Assembly (NCBI GenBank): GCA_037501455.1
Contig: CM074864.1
Span: 24,236,001-24,300,000, forward strand
Direction: 5' to 3'
DNA: 64,000 nucleotides
From: Lantana camara
Taxonomy: Eukaryota > Streptophyta > Magnoliopsida > Lamiales > Verbenaceae
Shown here: positions 10,616 through 23,028 of the stretch, piece by piece
Layout of the letters: each line of letters opens with the position of its first letter
Numbering within the stretch: the first letter of the stretch is position 1
The notes under the pieces: model-generated
The model's input: the letters and a program-made list of their open reading frames with translations, nothing else
Database searches by the model: none
What the model was told of the DNA's origin: nothing
Program-made: the position numbers and the translations under genes

Positions 10616-11586
10616 ATATATGTATATATATATATTTATTATACAATATATATTATTATTATAATATTATATAATATTTAATATATTGATATTATATATA
10701 TCGTATATATATTATATATTATATAATCTATAATACATATAATATTATATACATATGTATATTATATATAAATATATAATATTTATAATACATATAACAT
10801 TATATACAAACGTATATTATGTATAATTAAATATAAAATATTTATAATATATATACGTTTATATATATATATATACACATCTACATATACACTCACACAC
10901 AATGTTATTTGTATATATGTATATATATTATATAATATTATAATAACATATACATATCTACATATTGATGAGGCATAAAACTACGTCCGAATCAGAGCCG
11001 TCTACGTGTCAATACCTGGCGATAAGAGGAACTGGACGCTCGCATTGATGGGCTCGATGGTTGTCCCAGCTTACTCCCTCGCTTACCAGTACAGGCCCAT
11101 GAGCCTCGGCCAACCATTCAGGTAATGGGTTCAAGCTAACTGGCTTGATGCCCACGTTCCGACCCTCAGGGTCTCCCTTCTCAGGGAAGCACCCACACGA
11201 GGGCCTATTCTTGATGCTCGAGACTTGGACGCTCAAAGACCATCTACCGTGGGGAACCCAACCGTGCGCCCATCGAGCGTCACCAACGTTCGCGTATGTT
11301 CCTCTCCGCCGCGAGGGATCCCACCTCTAGCAAGGTAGACCTTGGGCCTTCCCTGCGATCAACCCTCGCCAACAACCTCTGACACAGAGGCAGTGCGCAC
11401 TTTGTACCTGACACGCCGCTTTCCATGGATGTCACTCTCATGCTCTCACGGACTGCCACGTGTTAGGGCAACACAGGTTTGGGACCACTCGGTCAATTTA
11501 CCCGATTTACCCTCACCCCTAACATATATATAGGGGAGAACACATGTTTTCTTCCCCAAGTCATCTTCCTTACAGAATACACACTC

Positions 11587-12405
11587 TGATAGGAATCAGG
11601 ATGATGTGAATCATAAGACAAGACCACACTTTGGTCCAACAAGGCCACACTTTGATCTAAATGATGATATGATCACAACACAAGATGAACCATGTTATGT
11701 TGGACCTATCACAAGGTTACGGTCCAAAACAATTCAAGAAGAAGTTCAATCTCTTTTGATCCAAATAACTCAAGATTAGCTCCAAGAAGACAAGTATTCA
11801 GCTGGACCCAATCCACCTTGTTTCAATGTCTTAGTGATAGAATTTTAAGCCCAAATTGTGTTAAGTTTATTGTAATTTGGCCCTGAACTATTATATTATA
11901 CTTTGGGCCATCTTTTTATTTATTTTGCATCCATTTAGATTAGGTTAAGCCCATTTAATTCAGCCTACAAGAAAAGTGACGGGATTAGCTTGTCTCTTTG
12001 AATTCTGAATTGTCTCTTAGAATTCCCATGCATGCATCTTTATATTCCAGCCTTGTAGTTCGAAATATTCAGTCAAAAAATGAATGAATTGTTATTCAAG
12101 TGAGTTATACTGACAAGTTCTTAGTTGAACGACACCGGAGTTTCAAACCTCCACCGGATAATGTCATTTCCCGACTCATTATAGTCGACGGGGTGCATTA
12201 CTTATCAAATCTGATAGTGTTGGTTCCTTGCTCATTATAGCAAACGGGTCACACTCCTATAATTCAAATCTGATAGTGTTGGTTCCTTGCTCATTATAGC
12301 AAACGGGTCACACTCCTCTAGTTTAACCTTGAAGTGGACGATCGAAAATCAAGAACTCCAAGTATTGGTATAGGGTTTCACGGCAAGTACGTGGAGTTCG
12401 TATCA
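11587..12405 (+). repeat. 5' LTR of the young element
   Basis: This 819-bp LTR has TG...CA ends. It contains an internal tandem duplication of about 59 bp starting CAAATCTGATAGTG at 12206 and 12265, which is also present in the 3' LTR, so it predates insertion. Confidence 0.95.
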
Positions 12406-12407
12406 TT

Positions 12408-12420
12408 TGGTATCTAGAGC
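12408..12420 (+). other. Primer binding site of the young element
   Basis: TGGTATCTAGAGC, three bases after the LTR end, resembles the initiator-Met tRNA primer site TGGTATCAGAGC with a one-base insertion. Confidence 0.6.
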
Positions 12421-13048
12421 TTAGGTTTCCATCCAAGGTTATGTATCCGTATCTTTTATCTTTTGTATAATTTCTTTTCATTATTGTTATATTGTTGCAA
12501 AAAAAAAAAAAAAAAAATCGAAAAAGGTAAAAAAAAAAAAAAAATTTGTCAAAAAAAAAAAAGTGAAACTACGAAAAAGGCTTAAAGCACACACAAAGAG
12601 AGAAGTAAAATCCGCGTTAAAAAAAAAAAAAAAAAAAGGGAGAGAGCAGCATTGTTTCAGTCATTTTCTTTGTAATCTCAAATCATAAGTCATGTGGATT
12701 TGTTTGTTTGTATCTTTTTAGTTATAACAGTTCGTTTGTGACAATTTTAGCACCCTTATCATTCATCTTAAGGGATTATTTAGTTGAGGAATTTGAAACT
12801 TCTTGTGACTTTGTTCAAAGAATTGAGAGTAAAGAATGTGAAAAGGGAGGAAAAAAAAAAGAGAAGTTGAAAAGAAAGAAAAAAGAAGGAAAAAAAAAAA
12901 ATTAGAAAAAACGAGAAAGAAGACAACTTTGGTGTATTTCATTTTGGGTTTTAGATCTACTTTGAGAAATAAAAGGGGCTATTTGTTTTGTGAGATGACT
13001 ATCTTGATTCAGATTCGGGGACAAATCTTTTTTTCAAGAAGGGGAGAA

Positions 13049-13867
13049 TGATAGGAATCAGGATGATGTGAATCATAAGACAAGGCCACACTTTGGTCCA
13101 ACAAGGCCACACTTTGATCCAAATGATGATATGATCACAACACAAGATGAACCAAGTTATGTTGGACCTATCACAAGGTTACGGTCCAAAACAATTCAAG
13201 AAGAAGTTCAATCTCTTTTGATCCAAATAACTCAAGATTAGCTCCAAGAAGACAAGTATTCAGCTGGACCCAATCCACCTTGTTTCAATGTCTTAGTGAG
13301 AGAATTTTAAGCCCAAATTGTGTTAAGTTTATTGTAATTTGGCCCTGAACTATTATATTAGACTTTGGGCCATCTTTTTATTTATTTTGCATCCATTTAG
13401 ATTAGGTTAAGCCCATTTAATTCAGCCTACAAGAAAAGTGACGGGATTAGCTTGTCTCTTTGAATTCTGAATTGTCTCTTAGAATTCCCATGCATGCATC
13501 TTTATATTCCAGCCTTGTAGTTCGAAATATTCAGTCAAAAAATGAATGAATTGTTATTCAAGTGAGTTATACTCACAAGTTCTTAGTTGAACGACACCGG
13601 AGTTTCAAACCTCCACCGGATAATGTCATTTCCCGACTAATTATAGTCGATGGGGTGCATTACTTATCAAATCTGATAGTGTTGGTTCCTTGCTCATTAT
13701 AGCAAACGGGTCACACTCCTATAATTCAAATCTGATAGTGTTGGTTCCTTGCTCATTATAGCAAACGGGTCACACTCCTCTATTTTAACCTTGAAGTGGA
13801 CGATCGAAAATCAAGAACTCCAAGTATTGGTATAGGGTTTCACGGCAAGTACGTGGAGTTCGTATCA
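13049..13867 (+). repeat. 3' LTR of the young element
   Basis: It is 819 bp, the same length as the 5' copy. Observed differences include a G/A in the early CCACAC stretch and a C/T in GTCGACGGGG versus GTCGATGGGG, about nine in total. Confidence 0.95.
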
Positions 13868-14331
13868 CACTCACTCACCGTTCTGGGCATTTTTTCCTCT
13901 GTTTCTCTTCATCAAGCTTGGCATCATTTTCACCACTGTTGCATCACCACTGCATTGAACACTTTGGTGTTATCCTAGCTGGAAGAACCCACGCTCAAAA
14001 GGAAACCCAGATCCTGAGGCTCCTTCCCCTGTGATGGTCTTTCCCTTCTTTACATAAACATTGAAAGTGTTGTTGCATTCAGGAAACTCACATTTCCTGC
14101 ACCATCACATATACACTCACACACAATGTTATTTATATATATGTATATATATTATATAATATTTAATATATAGACATATATATCTTATATCTTAAATATT
14201 AAATATTAATTAATATTATATGTTTATATATAATATACGTACATATATAAAATATGTGTGTATAATATACATTATAAATCATTAATATTAAGAGAAAAGT
14301 TTTTCATTTAACGTGTAACGGTTGCATAACA

Positions 14332-15050
14332 CAATAATTTCTTAATATTTAGATTTAATTCTACAAATTTTAATATAAATTCATTGTATTAAAAGAAAAC
14401 TTCTTAATTTAACATCTAATGTACGGTTGCGAAACACAATAATTCCTCAGTGTATAGATATAATTCTATAAATTCAAATATAAATGTTTCATATTAAGAA
14501 AATAATTCTTTATATTAAGTTATTCAACTACGATTGCTAAATAATGCAATAGTTCCTCAAAATGCAGATATTGTTCTACATATGTATAATTGAATACTTC
14601 ATATTGACATAAAATTAATTATTTATTCAACTACCAACTAAATCTAATTATTTAATTATGTAAACTTTCATCTTTTTTTTATATGTTATAAAAACTTATA
14701 CTTAAGTTGATATACATTACTATTATATATATACATATATATACATGCTTGGGGTTTATATAGAATTTAACACAATAATTCTTCAATACTTAGATATAAT
14801 TCTACAAATTCAAATATAAATGTTTCATATTAATAAAATAATTCTTCATTAAGTTATTCAACTACGATTGCTAAATAATACAATAGTTTCTCAAAATGCA
14901 AATATTATTCTACTGATGTATAAGTGAATACTTCATATTGATATAAAATTAGTTCTTTATTCAACTACCAACTAAATCTAATTATTTAATTATGTAAACT
15001 TTCATTTTTTTTTGTATGTCATAAAAACTTATACTTAAGTTGATATACAA

Positions 15051-15108
<58 letters not shown>

Positions 15109-15400
15109 GTTTGGGGTTTATATTGAATTTAACACAATAATTCTTTAATATTTAGATATAATTCTACAAATTCAAATATAAATGCTTCATATTAACAAAA
15201 TAATTCTTCATTAAGTTATTCAATTACGATTGTTAAATAATACAAATGTATAAGTGAATACTTCATATAATATAAAAGTTCTTTGTTCAAAAAACAATTA
15301 AATCTAATTATTTAGTTATGTAAAACTTTCATCCTTTTTTTTGTATGTCATAAAAAGTTATATTTAAGTTGATATACATTATATTTTTATCTCATAACTA
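14332..15400. repeat. AT-rich tandem repeat, about 340-360 bp unit
   Basis: Units beginning AACACAATAATTC recur at 14433, 14769 and 15131 (periods 336 and 362), with a partial earlier copy near 14332. Each repeats CATATTAA, TTCAACTACGATTG and GTATGTCATAAAAAC phrases in the same order. The second unit contains an expanded (ATT)n run at about 15051-15098. It lies inside CACTA-C. Confidence 0.8.
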
Positions 15401-15589
15401 AAACTTGAGATATGTAGTTAATTAATAAATTTTTAAATTTTTAACGGAATATGTATTATAATATAAATAATTATATATTTAAAAATATATTTATTTAAAA
15501 TATATGATAACAGGTATTTAATTATTTAATGTATATGAATATTTGATAGTGGTTAAATATAAAAAATTACATAACAATAACAACAATGG

Positions 15590-15700
15590 AGTTAGCCCAG
15601 CTGGTTTGGGGTTCAACCTTCTTCACATGAGGTCCAGGGTTCAATTCCTACTCAACGCGAATATGTGGAATTAATGTGTTGGCTCGCATGGGGCTCGGTT
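15590..15700 (+). other. SINE-like tRNA promoter remnant
   Basis: TTAGCCCAGCTGG and GGTTCAATTCC are spaced as A and B boxes of a tRNA-derived SINE. A GC-rich body (CTCGGTTGGGGC) follows to about 15740. No clear target duplication was found. Confidence 0.45.
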
Positions 15701-16452
15701 GGGGCTAAACTCGGTTAGGTGGGGTGATCCGGGCCCCGCAAATGAATTTTTAATTTATTAATTTGAATTATTGGTTTTTGCGACGGATTTTGCAACGGAA
15801 ATTCCGTTGCAAAAAGGCAAAATATTAATTAATTATTGGTTGGTTTGCAACGGAAAATCCGTTACTAAATCTGTTGCTAAAAAAATCGTTGCAAAAACCG
15901 TTGCTAATTTCCGTGGGTAGTAATTCGTTGCTAAATCCGTTGCTATAAGTTCGTTGCTAATTCCGTTGCTAATATCTGTTGCTAATAACTCGTTGCTAAA
16001 TCTGTTGCTACAGATTAGCCACGGGGGTTATACCAACGGAAAATTTTCGTTGCTAAATCCGTTGCTAAGCCGAAATCCGTTGCTAATAGGGCCAAAATCC
16101 GTTGCTAAATCCGTTGCTATAGGGCGTTTTTCTGGTAGTGTGAGGCGTTTGTTTCGTTTGGAACCTAAAGGAGGCTAAAACGTTTTTAGCACACCTTGGG
16201 TTCCGGGTTGTGTAACTCGAGCTCGGGAATTCGGATTCGAATTCCATGAGTTCTATTGGACTTGTTTCGACGATTCGGGTTCGATGGACTAAGCCTTATA
16301 TTTTTCTAAGCCCATTTGATACTCTGAAATTTGACCGAAAACTCACCTCTTGCCCATATGACCACCTTTCACTAATTTGCACTTTAGTCCCTCAATTTTC
16401 AACCTTTTCACATGAAACTTGGTCCCACCATCCACCAACTCAATACCATATA

Positions 16453-16483
<31 letters not shown>

Positions 16484-16551
16484 ATTCTCGGTTGGCACAA
16501 GAGAAGGAAGCAAAATTGCAGCAAACTTAGAAATATACAAGAAATCCCTCT

Positions 16552-16842
16552 TGCAGCACCCGCAACAATAGGCTCCACATCCCCCGCACCATAAGTCTAG
16601 TCCACGCATGAAATGGGTAATCCATACATTTACCGGACTCATAACGAACGGGTGATAAAGAAAAACTATCCCAGCTAGGCGGATTTAACCCTGTACCAAA
16701 CAATCAGATAATCACAAGAATTCAAATTAAATGAATTAAACCGTGCAATTAAAATTAAGAAAAGGAATTAAATAAATTCTAAATCTCAAAACTCATACGC
16801 GTGGCACGCGTACCAGAACAGCTGGAAAATTGGGGCGTTACA
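16552..16842 (-). mobile_element. Truncated reverse gypsy LTR inside the Gypsy-1 5' LTR
   Basis: TGCAGCACCC at the left and GGGGCGTTACA at the right mirror the two ends of reverse LTRs such as LTR-A, including CATCCCCCGCACCA and GCTAGGCGG. The part next to the right end, reverse-complemented, resembles the start of the Gypsy-2 LTR (TACGCGTGCCACGC, GAGATTTAGAATTTATTTAA). It keeps about 150 bases from each end, so roughly 2 kb has been lost internally. The insert is absent at the matching place in the 3' LTR (about 28775). No clean target duplication was found. Confidence 0.7.
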
Positions 16843-19407
16843 CCGCCAATATTCACCTTAGGGGATTTTTGAGCTCTAATCTCCATTTTTATCCACCATC
16901 TTCAAGAAGTAAGTACGTATTTGATATCTCCATGCTTATGTGATCTTTTTAAACTATTAATATCTGATTTTGAGCCACGTTTGATGGACTGTTGAGTATA
17001 GGATTGAATAGAAAGGGTTTAACCCATTTCATGAATTTATATACATTTTTTTGTGAAATGTCTTGATTTGATGAGGTATTTGAGATCACATGAGCAGCAT
17101 TTAATGATGTATGAACTTGAATTAGTTGGTGGTTGAGTTATTTGAGTGTTGCCATTGTTGTGCTTGAATTCTTACAAGAGATTTGTTATGAATATGTTGC
17201 CTTCTTCGAACTTCCATCCTTGTTCGGTTTGTACTTGATGTCTAGCATGATTGTGGCAGCATTTTATGTGTTTTTGAACTTTGGTGTTGTTGTGTTGTGC
17301 TACTTCTGTTTGCCCTTGCTTTCCCCTGCACATATTGGCTACTGCTATATTTTTAATTTGCTCTGTTGTGGAAGCAGCTGTGCGGCCACGCAGCTTTAAG
17401 GCTTTTTCAGCACGTAGCCGTACGCTGATTCTCGAGTTTCTGGGGAAAAATACTTGCACGGCCTCGCTTGCTTTCAACCTAAATTCTGCATGGACGCGCA
17501 ACAAGTCTCGAATTGGAATAAGTTTTGGGCAATTGAAATTTGTACTATGCATAGTTATTTATTTGCATGTATGAATAATCCTTTGTCCTTAGTGCATGTA
17601 TTGCCTAATTTTCATGCATGTAAATTGCTATTTATGCTGTTGTACGTGAATATGAAACAATTTTGTTAATCTGTTGCATGCACATGTATATATATGAATT
17701 ATATTATTAATATGGTATGTGTATATATATGTATTATATTATTAATATGTTATGTGCATATATATATTATATATTATATATATTTAATTATTGAATTATT
17801 TGAATTAGTTTTTATATATTATGTTTTAAAATATTTCGATCTCGTGTGTATGGCTTTCGTGTTTCTTTAATTGCTTTTCTATGCCTCTTATTTTTTTATT
17901 TTGATTTATATTCTTTGTGAACATCATGTACTATATGTTAAATGATTTAAATTAATTTTATGGATTTATTTGATACGAATTTTACGTGATATGAACTTAA
18001 ACGCTTTAAGTGGCACTTTCTTGCACTTCATATGCATACATTGCATTCATGAGGATTTTCGGGCGTCTATTTGGTTCATATTTGAGTCTAAGTCTCGAGT
18101 ATTATCTTCTTTTATTTTAGAGCCGCTTCCGGACGTTGTTAAGGCCAAGGTTTAGGTGCTTCTTTGCCCGTTTTGGCCGCGGTTCTTCTGTACTTTTGTT
18201 AAGGTGAGGTTTAGGAATTTTATATTAGTTATTGACCTATGGCCTATTATATGATGATTTCTCACCCCTTATGCGAATATATATATTATATATATTTAAA
18301 TACGTGTGTTTAAGCTATGCTTATGATTTTATCGAAACGTTTGAATCTTATGAAATCGGTATATGTAAGAGCATATGTAAGCTTCTCTTTTGAATCCTTT
18401 TATACGTTTACGTTATGTATGAGCGAGGATGCCCTGAAAGATGGGAATATGGTTCGATTTGATATGTTGGGCCCCGAGAATTATGGGTAAGGAATGCCTG
18501 GGACCGCAAAGGCCGTCGGGTTTGGCCTGTGCATGGTTCCCTTTTAGATATTCACGTGTAACTCTTGGAGGTTGCGAAGCCGTGGTATCTTGAGCCCTCG
18601 GTGGAAAACCGGGGAAGACATATCGTGGGTTAGCTACCCTGTATATTTTTGTATTGTAGGTGGAGAGGGTTTGATTCCCGAAACACCAAGGATGTGGGGT
18701 TGGATTTGTATTTGTGAATTCGGTTTTTTATTGGGTTTGAGGAGTTAGTGGAAGTCCATAGTCACCGAACATTTGTTTATGTTATCCATTGATGGAGTAT
18801 AGATCGAGATAGGATTTCTTTTATGTATTATACGTTATCTTTTGAAAATGATTTGGTATGCAAAATGTAAGCCTCGATTCCTGACCATCCCTTTGATATA
18901 TGCTTTGTTATATACTTATACGTGTGTGGGTGTGCGTTTAGCCCCCTCACTCAGTCGAGTTGTTGACTGACCACTCTCTTTTCCACCTTTAGCTGCAGGT
19001 CCGCTTGAGCTAGGCGGGGACCTGTGTCTTCGGGTCGTACTTAGCGGTCTAGGTCAAGTCTGCACTTCATATTTGCATCGTTTGATAGTTTGCCTATATT
19101 TTGACACTTGATATGTATATTTGGGAGAAACTATGAATACTTGTATTATTTTTGGGTTGTGGGCGTAGTATATATGTTAGTCTTTACTTGGTGAACTCTC
19201 CTATGGATCCTGTCTGCTGCTTCCGCATATTCGATTTATTGTTTCACGCTCTCTGTTCGTGTTCTAGCCTCGCTTAGCCTAGTGTGTGCGTTTAGACCCC
19301 CGTTCGCTTAGACTTGGACAAATGTACGAAAGTCCATTTCATATGTGGGTTCGGGTTTAGGTGGCAGGGGTGTGGTGGCCCATCGTTCCGGGCGCTACAT
19401 CTTAAAG

Positions 19408-19419
19408 TGGTATCAGAGC
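19408..19419 (+). other. Gypsy-1 primer binding site
   Basis: TGGTATCAGAGC lies eight bases after the 5' LTR end. It is complementary to the 3' end of plant initiator methionine tRNA, the usual primer of these elements. Confidence 0.9.
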
Positions 19420-19560
19420 TCTCGGTTGCAAAAAGCAAAGCTCTAGAGTCGTGTTAGGTTGTCTAGGTCGTACGACATACGATAACGTGGTTATGTGGCT
19501 AAGTGATTATCTTCTTGTTAATTGTATACATGAAGATGTATTGACCCACACGTATATGAA

Positions 19561-20762
19561 TTGAAAACTTTTGATTTTGCACAAATTATACCTCCACGAA
19601 GATATCACCATCGGGATAGATCCCCCGAACACCGTCATCGCCGGGATCATTTTCCGCAACAAGGGAATAATAATCCACCAACACCACCACCACAAATGGA
19701 CCCCGGGAACTTTATGGAAAGACTCGCGGTATTTTCGGAACAAAGAGCTCAAGAGAGGAATAATACCCCTCCAGCCGAAAATCATGGAGGAGGTCTAATC
19801 ATATCCGTCCTTCGTGAGTTTAAAAATCAAAATCTACCGGTTTTCATTGGTGGGAATGACCTTCAGGCTAAAGAATGGTTGATTCAGACGAATAAGATTT
19901 GGGGTCTCATACCTTGTGGACCAATGGAGAAGTTACAATACACTCTTACAATGATACAGGGGCAGGCTTATAGTTGGTGGTCAAGTGTTCAGGTTAAATT
20001 GGGGGCTTCCGGGGAAGAGATCACATGAGAAGTATTTGTTCCGAAATTCAAGAACAAGTACATCCCGAAGGCTACACGAAGCAAACGCTTGAAAGAGTTT
20101 ATGGATCTCAAGCAAGGAGGAATGACAGTGACTTATTATATAAACGAGTTTGAGAGGCTTTCACATTATGCTCCCAATATTGCTCATGAAGATGAAGCTA
20201 AAGCCTCACAATTCCTCCAGGGTCTTCGTGAGGATATGAAAGATGCTTTGGAAGCTGCTAATATGAGCACATAGGCAAAGGTAACGGATAAAGCTTTGAG
20301 GGTTGAAGATCGGGTGGTTATGAGGAGAAAGAGTTCGCATGCTGGGCAAGGGTTAAGTTCGGGAATTCCTAACAAATTTGGGAAGAGGCAGCTTTTCAAC
20401 CGGCGAAGCCTCAAAACAAGCAGCCCCGACCCACGGGATTGAATCAACCCTTGGCACTTCCAGCTCCACCTAAAGTTCAATGCACCTATTGCAAAGGCGC
20501 TCACCATGTGGATAACTGTTTCAAACTTCATAAGAGGTGTTTTGTTTGTGGGTCACCGGATCATATGGTGAGCATGTGCCAGAAGAAGAAGGATAATCAG
20601 AGGCCCCCGATCCAAGTTAGGGCTTATGCTTTGTTCGGTGAGAAAGAGGAAACTATGGAGATCGACCCAAATGTCGTGATTGAAGGTACCATTAGCATTC
20701 ATAGAACTACATTGCATACATTATTTGATCCAGGGGCCACTCGTTCCTTTATTTCCCGGGAT
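19561..20762 (+). pseudogene. Gypsy-1 gag and start of protease
   Basis: The gag core is seen from FKNQNLPVFIGGNDLQAKEW to YINEFERLSHYAP and FLQGLREDMKDAL, the usual plant gypsy capsid pattern. Stops interrupt it near 20026 (Trp to TGA) and 20272 (Trp to TAG), and a frameshift occurs near 20395. Two zinc knuckles follow: CTYCKGAHHVDNC (imperfect) and CFVCGSPDHMVSMC (canonical CX2CX4HX4C). The protease active-site region is LFDPGATRSFIS, at about 20719-20754, with DPG where DTG/DSG is commoner. The reading is cut at 20762 by CACTA-D and resumes at 24866. Gag packages element RNA and the protease cuts the polyprotein; neither can be made intact here. Confidence 0.9.
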
Positions 20763-22114
20763 CACTACAAGAAATTCTACAATTTTTGACGGAAAATTTC
20801 GACGGAGCCCCTTCGTCGAAATTCCATCGGTCATTCCGAGGGAAATTCGATGGATTTCCGACTGAATTTTTTTTTTTTTTTAAAATAAAAATTAAATAAT
20901 TCCGACGGGAATTCCGTAGGAATTCCCTCGCTATGTCTAAAATTTAAAATTTAAAATTTAAATTAATATTAAATGATTCCGACGGGATTCTCGTAGGAAT
21001 CCCGTTGCTTTTTATTTAATAATATATTTCTCACCTAAAAAAATAAAAAGAACTAATATTTTCGACGGGACACCCGTCGGATTTCCATCGGTAAGATTAG
21101 ATATAAAATTAAAAAATAAGGTTAAATATTTTCGACGGAATTTCCGTAGGAATCCCGTTGGAATTATAAAAATAATATTAGGTAAATGAATATCAGAAAA
21201 TAAAGTAATTATATAATTACTAATACACCGATGGTGCACCCGTCGGTTCCCCGTTGGATATAATTAAGAGAACAAAAAAAGACATTTAAATATAACCGAT
21301 GGGTAAGCCCGTCGATTTACCGTCGGTAGACTTACAAAATTTACAAACTAAAATTAAAGGCACACTAAAAAAGCCAATTTTCCGGATCGTGAAATCTACA
21401 AACATTAAAGGCTTTACTTCTCACAAAAGTCCTCCCGCAAACCCGCGTCCCACCGCAGCAGCCGAACCAGATCCGCCGCCCACCGCCCAACTAGATCCGA
21501 CGCCTGCCGCTGCCGCCCAACCATATCTGACTCCCACCGCTGCCATTCTTTCTCTCTCTCTCTTTGAAGGACATCTCCCAAAAATTCAAAAAAAATTGAT
21601 ATTCAAATTAAAATTTCGAACAACTCTGGATGTGGAGTAGGCTTTTTTTGCCATCACGAGGGATTTGATCGGAAGAATTTGAGAAATAATTGAACAAGTG
21701 ATTGCAGTTCTTAATCGTGCAGCTGATGATGAAAGAGAATCGGGGATCACAGAGTGAGAAGATGGGGGCGGCGGTGAAGTTGGAGGAGCAGGATTCGTTG
21801 GAAGAAGCGCACGGGCCTCTCTAAAAGCGCCATAGAGTATGTTTTATATTGATTTTGTTCTTCAATTCTTGTGCTTGTGTGTTTTGTATATGTTTCTGAT
21901 TTGGGGTTTTTTGGGGTGGTGATTTATCCGTTAAGAGCACTTACAGTTAATACATGTGTGTGGTTGCGAGAGTGCTGTTATTTTGGTAGGAATTTGGTGA
22001 AGAGGTAATCTGTAACCGGAAATGGTGGTAGGTTACTTATTTTTTTGTTTAATTTGTGATTGGATGTTGTAATGTAGTATATCATATTCTTCATTGCACC
22101 ACCGGGGTTTGGGA

Positions 22115-22262
22115 ATGGGTAGTTTGGTTGTGCCAGCTTCGCATTACAACCCACTCAATGAGCCAAGTCCATTGGGTGTCAAAAGATGTTGGTGCTGGTT
22201 CGAGTGATAAGTTGAAGGCTTCAAATTCTTTTGATTCAGTTCTTAGGATTGGAACCTGGGAG
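22115..22262 (+). pseudogene. Captured fragment resembling ASG1-like protein
   Basis: From ATG at 22115 the frame reads MGSLVVPASHYNPLNEPSPL. After a frame change it reads GSSDKLKASN and SVLRIGTWE, ending at GAG/GTGTAT (22262). These two phrases occur in this order in the plant ALTERED SEED GERMINATION 1-like family (Arabidopsis At2g24100 and At4g30780 type), from memory. The intervening KSPSLL-type segment is missing, so two exons may have been fused. A second partial copy of the SVLRIGTWE phrase lies at about 22469-22500 (reading SVLRIGIWE), a duplication of roughly 50 bp. It lies inside CACTA-D. No function can be expected. Confidence 0.5.
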
Positions 22263-23028
22263 GTGTATCTTGTTTTAATATGTTTGGAAAGATTCATTAT
22301 GATTTGATGTCCATTTGAATTTCATGAACTGTCTTCTACTAAATTATACTGAATATCATGTTTGCGTAGATAGATACTAAGTTCTTTACTGATGATTTTC
22401 TACGATATTTGACTCCAACTTAGCTGCATTGGTGGAAATGTTATGGCTGCCAAGGCATCGGGAACTTGGGATTCAGTTCTTAGGATTGGAATCTGGGAGG
22501 TGCATCTTGTTTTAATATGCCTGATTTATACTTGTCTGATGCTATTCTTGTCATGGTGTGTGACAGTTGACTGCTTTTACTTTATGTTTTTCACTTACTA
22601 TAGAAGGTGTGGTTTAGTGCTAAGTTCAATGCTAAACATGAATTCCCTTTAATCGAATTATTGGTCTCATTTTGTCTCTTCCAATTTTTTGTTCAGTAAA
22701 TTTTTTGTTTAGAATTGAAGTTAGAATGATGTATTCAAAGAGAGGTGAAATATCTGATGCTAAGCCTTTGAATTGACTTCTGTATCAGATGCATATGTAG
22801 TTTTCTCTTGTTTGAAGTTAGTTCGTGATCTCTATCTGCAGTCACTCATATATGTGTGTGTGTTTCCAGAGGCAATTGGTGCTCTGGACAAAGCTAGAAA
22901 AAATTGAAGTTTGTAGTATATGTAAGATGAATTTTTTCTGATTTTCAGGTGCAGGATTTTTTCTGATTTTCATGTTACTTACCCCCAGTTATAGGCTACT
23001 CAATCAAAATATGTTGTTGTTTCGTTGA

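Larger units (their letters stand above)
11587..13867 (+). mobile_element. Young non-autonomous LTR retrotransposon with tiny interior
   Basis: Two 819-bp LTRs (11587-12405 and 13049-13867) start TGATAGG and end GTATCA. A CACTC target duplication flanks them (11582-11586, 13868-13872). The interior is only 643 bp, A-rich, with no gag or pol. A primer site TGGTATCTAGAGC lies just after LTR 1, and a purine tract AAGAAGGGGAGAA just before LTR 2. By eye the LTRs differ at about nine positions in 819, far fewer than the other elements. It must have used proteins of another element. Confidence 0.95.
10966..14107 (+). mobile_element. Solo LTR of another retrotransposon, split by a younger element
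   Basis: The ends TGATG and CATCA (10966 and 14107) and a CATAT repeat on each side (10961-10965 and 14108-14112) fit a solo LTR. Excluding the nested 819-bp-LTR element it is 856 bp. It is GC-richer than its surroundings and contains a TATA-like ATATATATAG at about 11524-11533. A complication is that about 55 bases starting CATATACACTCACACAC are found both just left (about 10885) and right (14108) of it. The CATAT could therefore reflect that duplication rather than a classic target duplication. Confidence 0.6.
9764..16140. mobile_element. CACTA-C, non-autonomous CACTA in the Gypsy-1 LTR
   Basis: The ends CACTACTAGAAAAACGCCC at 9764 and GGGCGTTTTTCTGGTAGTG at 16140 are inverted repeats. TGA is duplicated at 9761-9763 and 16141-16143. 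The 3' LTR of the same retrotransposon has the undisturbed site GAGCTTTTGAGGCG at about 28381, a direct empty-site proof. Length is 6,377 bp, of which 3,142 bp is a nested solo LTR. No transposase is visible. The inner sequence is AT-rich with a tandem array and two SINE-like stretches. Confidence 0.95.
9484..19399 (+). repeat. Gypsy-1 5' LTR, interrupted
   Basis: It begins TATAACACCCCGAC (TGTCACACCCCGAC in the 3' copy) and ends GGGCGCTACA at 19399. CACTA-C (9764-16140) and a 291-bp truncated reverse LTR (16552-16842) interrupt it; both are absent from the 3' LTR. Own length is about 3.2 kb. A (CT)n run at about 16457-16483 is also missing from the 3' LTR. Short open frames at 17133-17670 are repeated in the 3' LTR at 29066-29594 and have no protein resemblance, so they are not genes. 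Confidence 0.85.

Noticed and set aside
17133..17670. Overlapping open frames of 70-126 residues on both strands
   Set aside because: They lie in the Gypsy-1 LTR, recur degenerately in the 3' LTR at 29066-29594 and resemble no protein; chance openness in LTR sequence.
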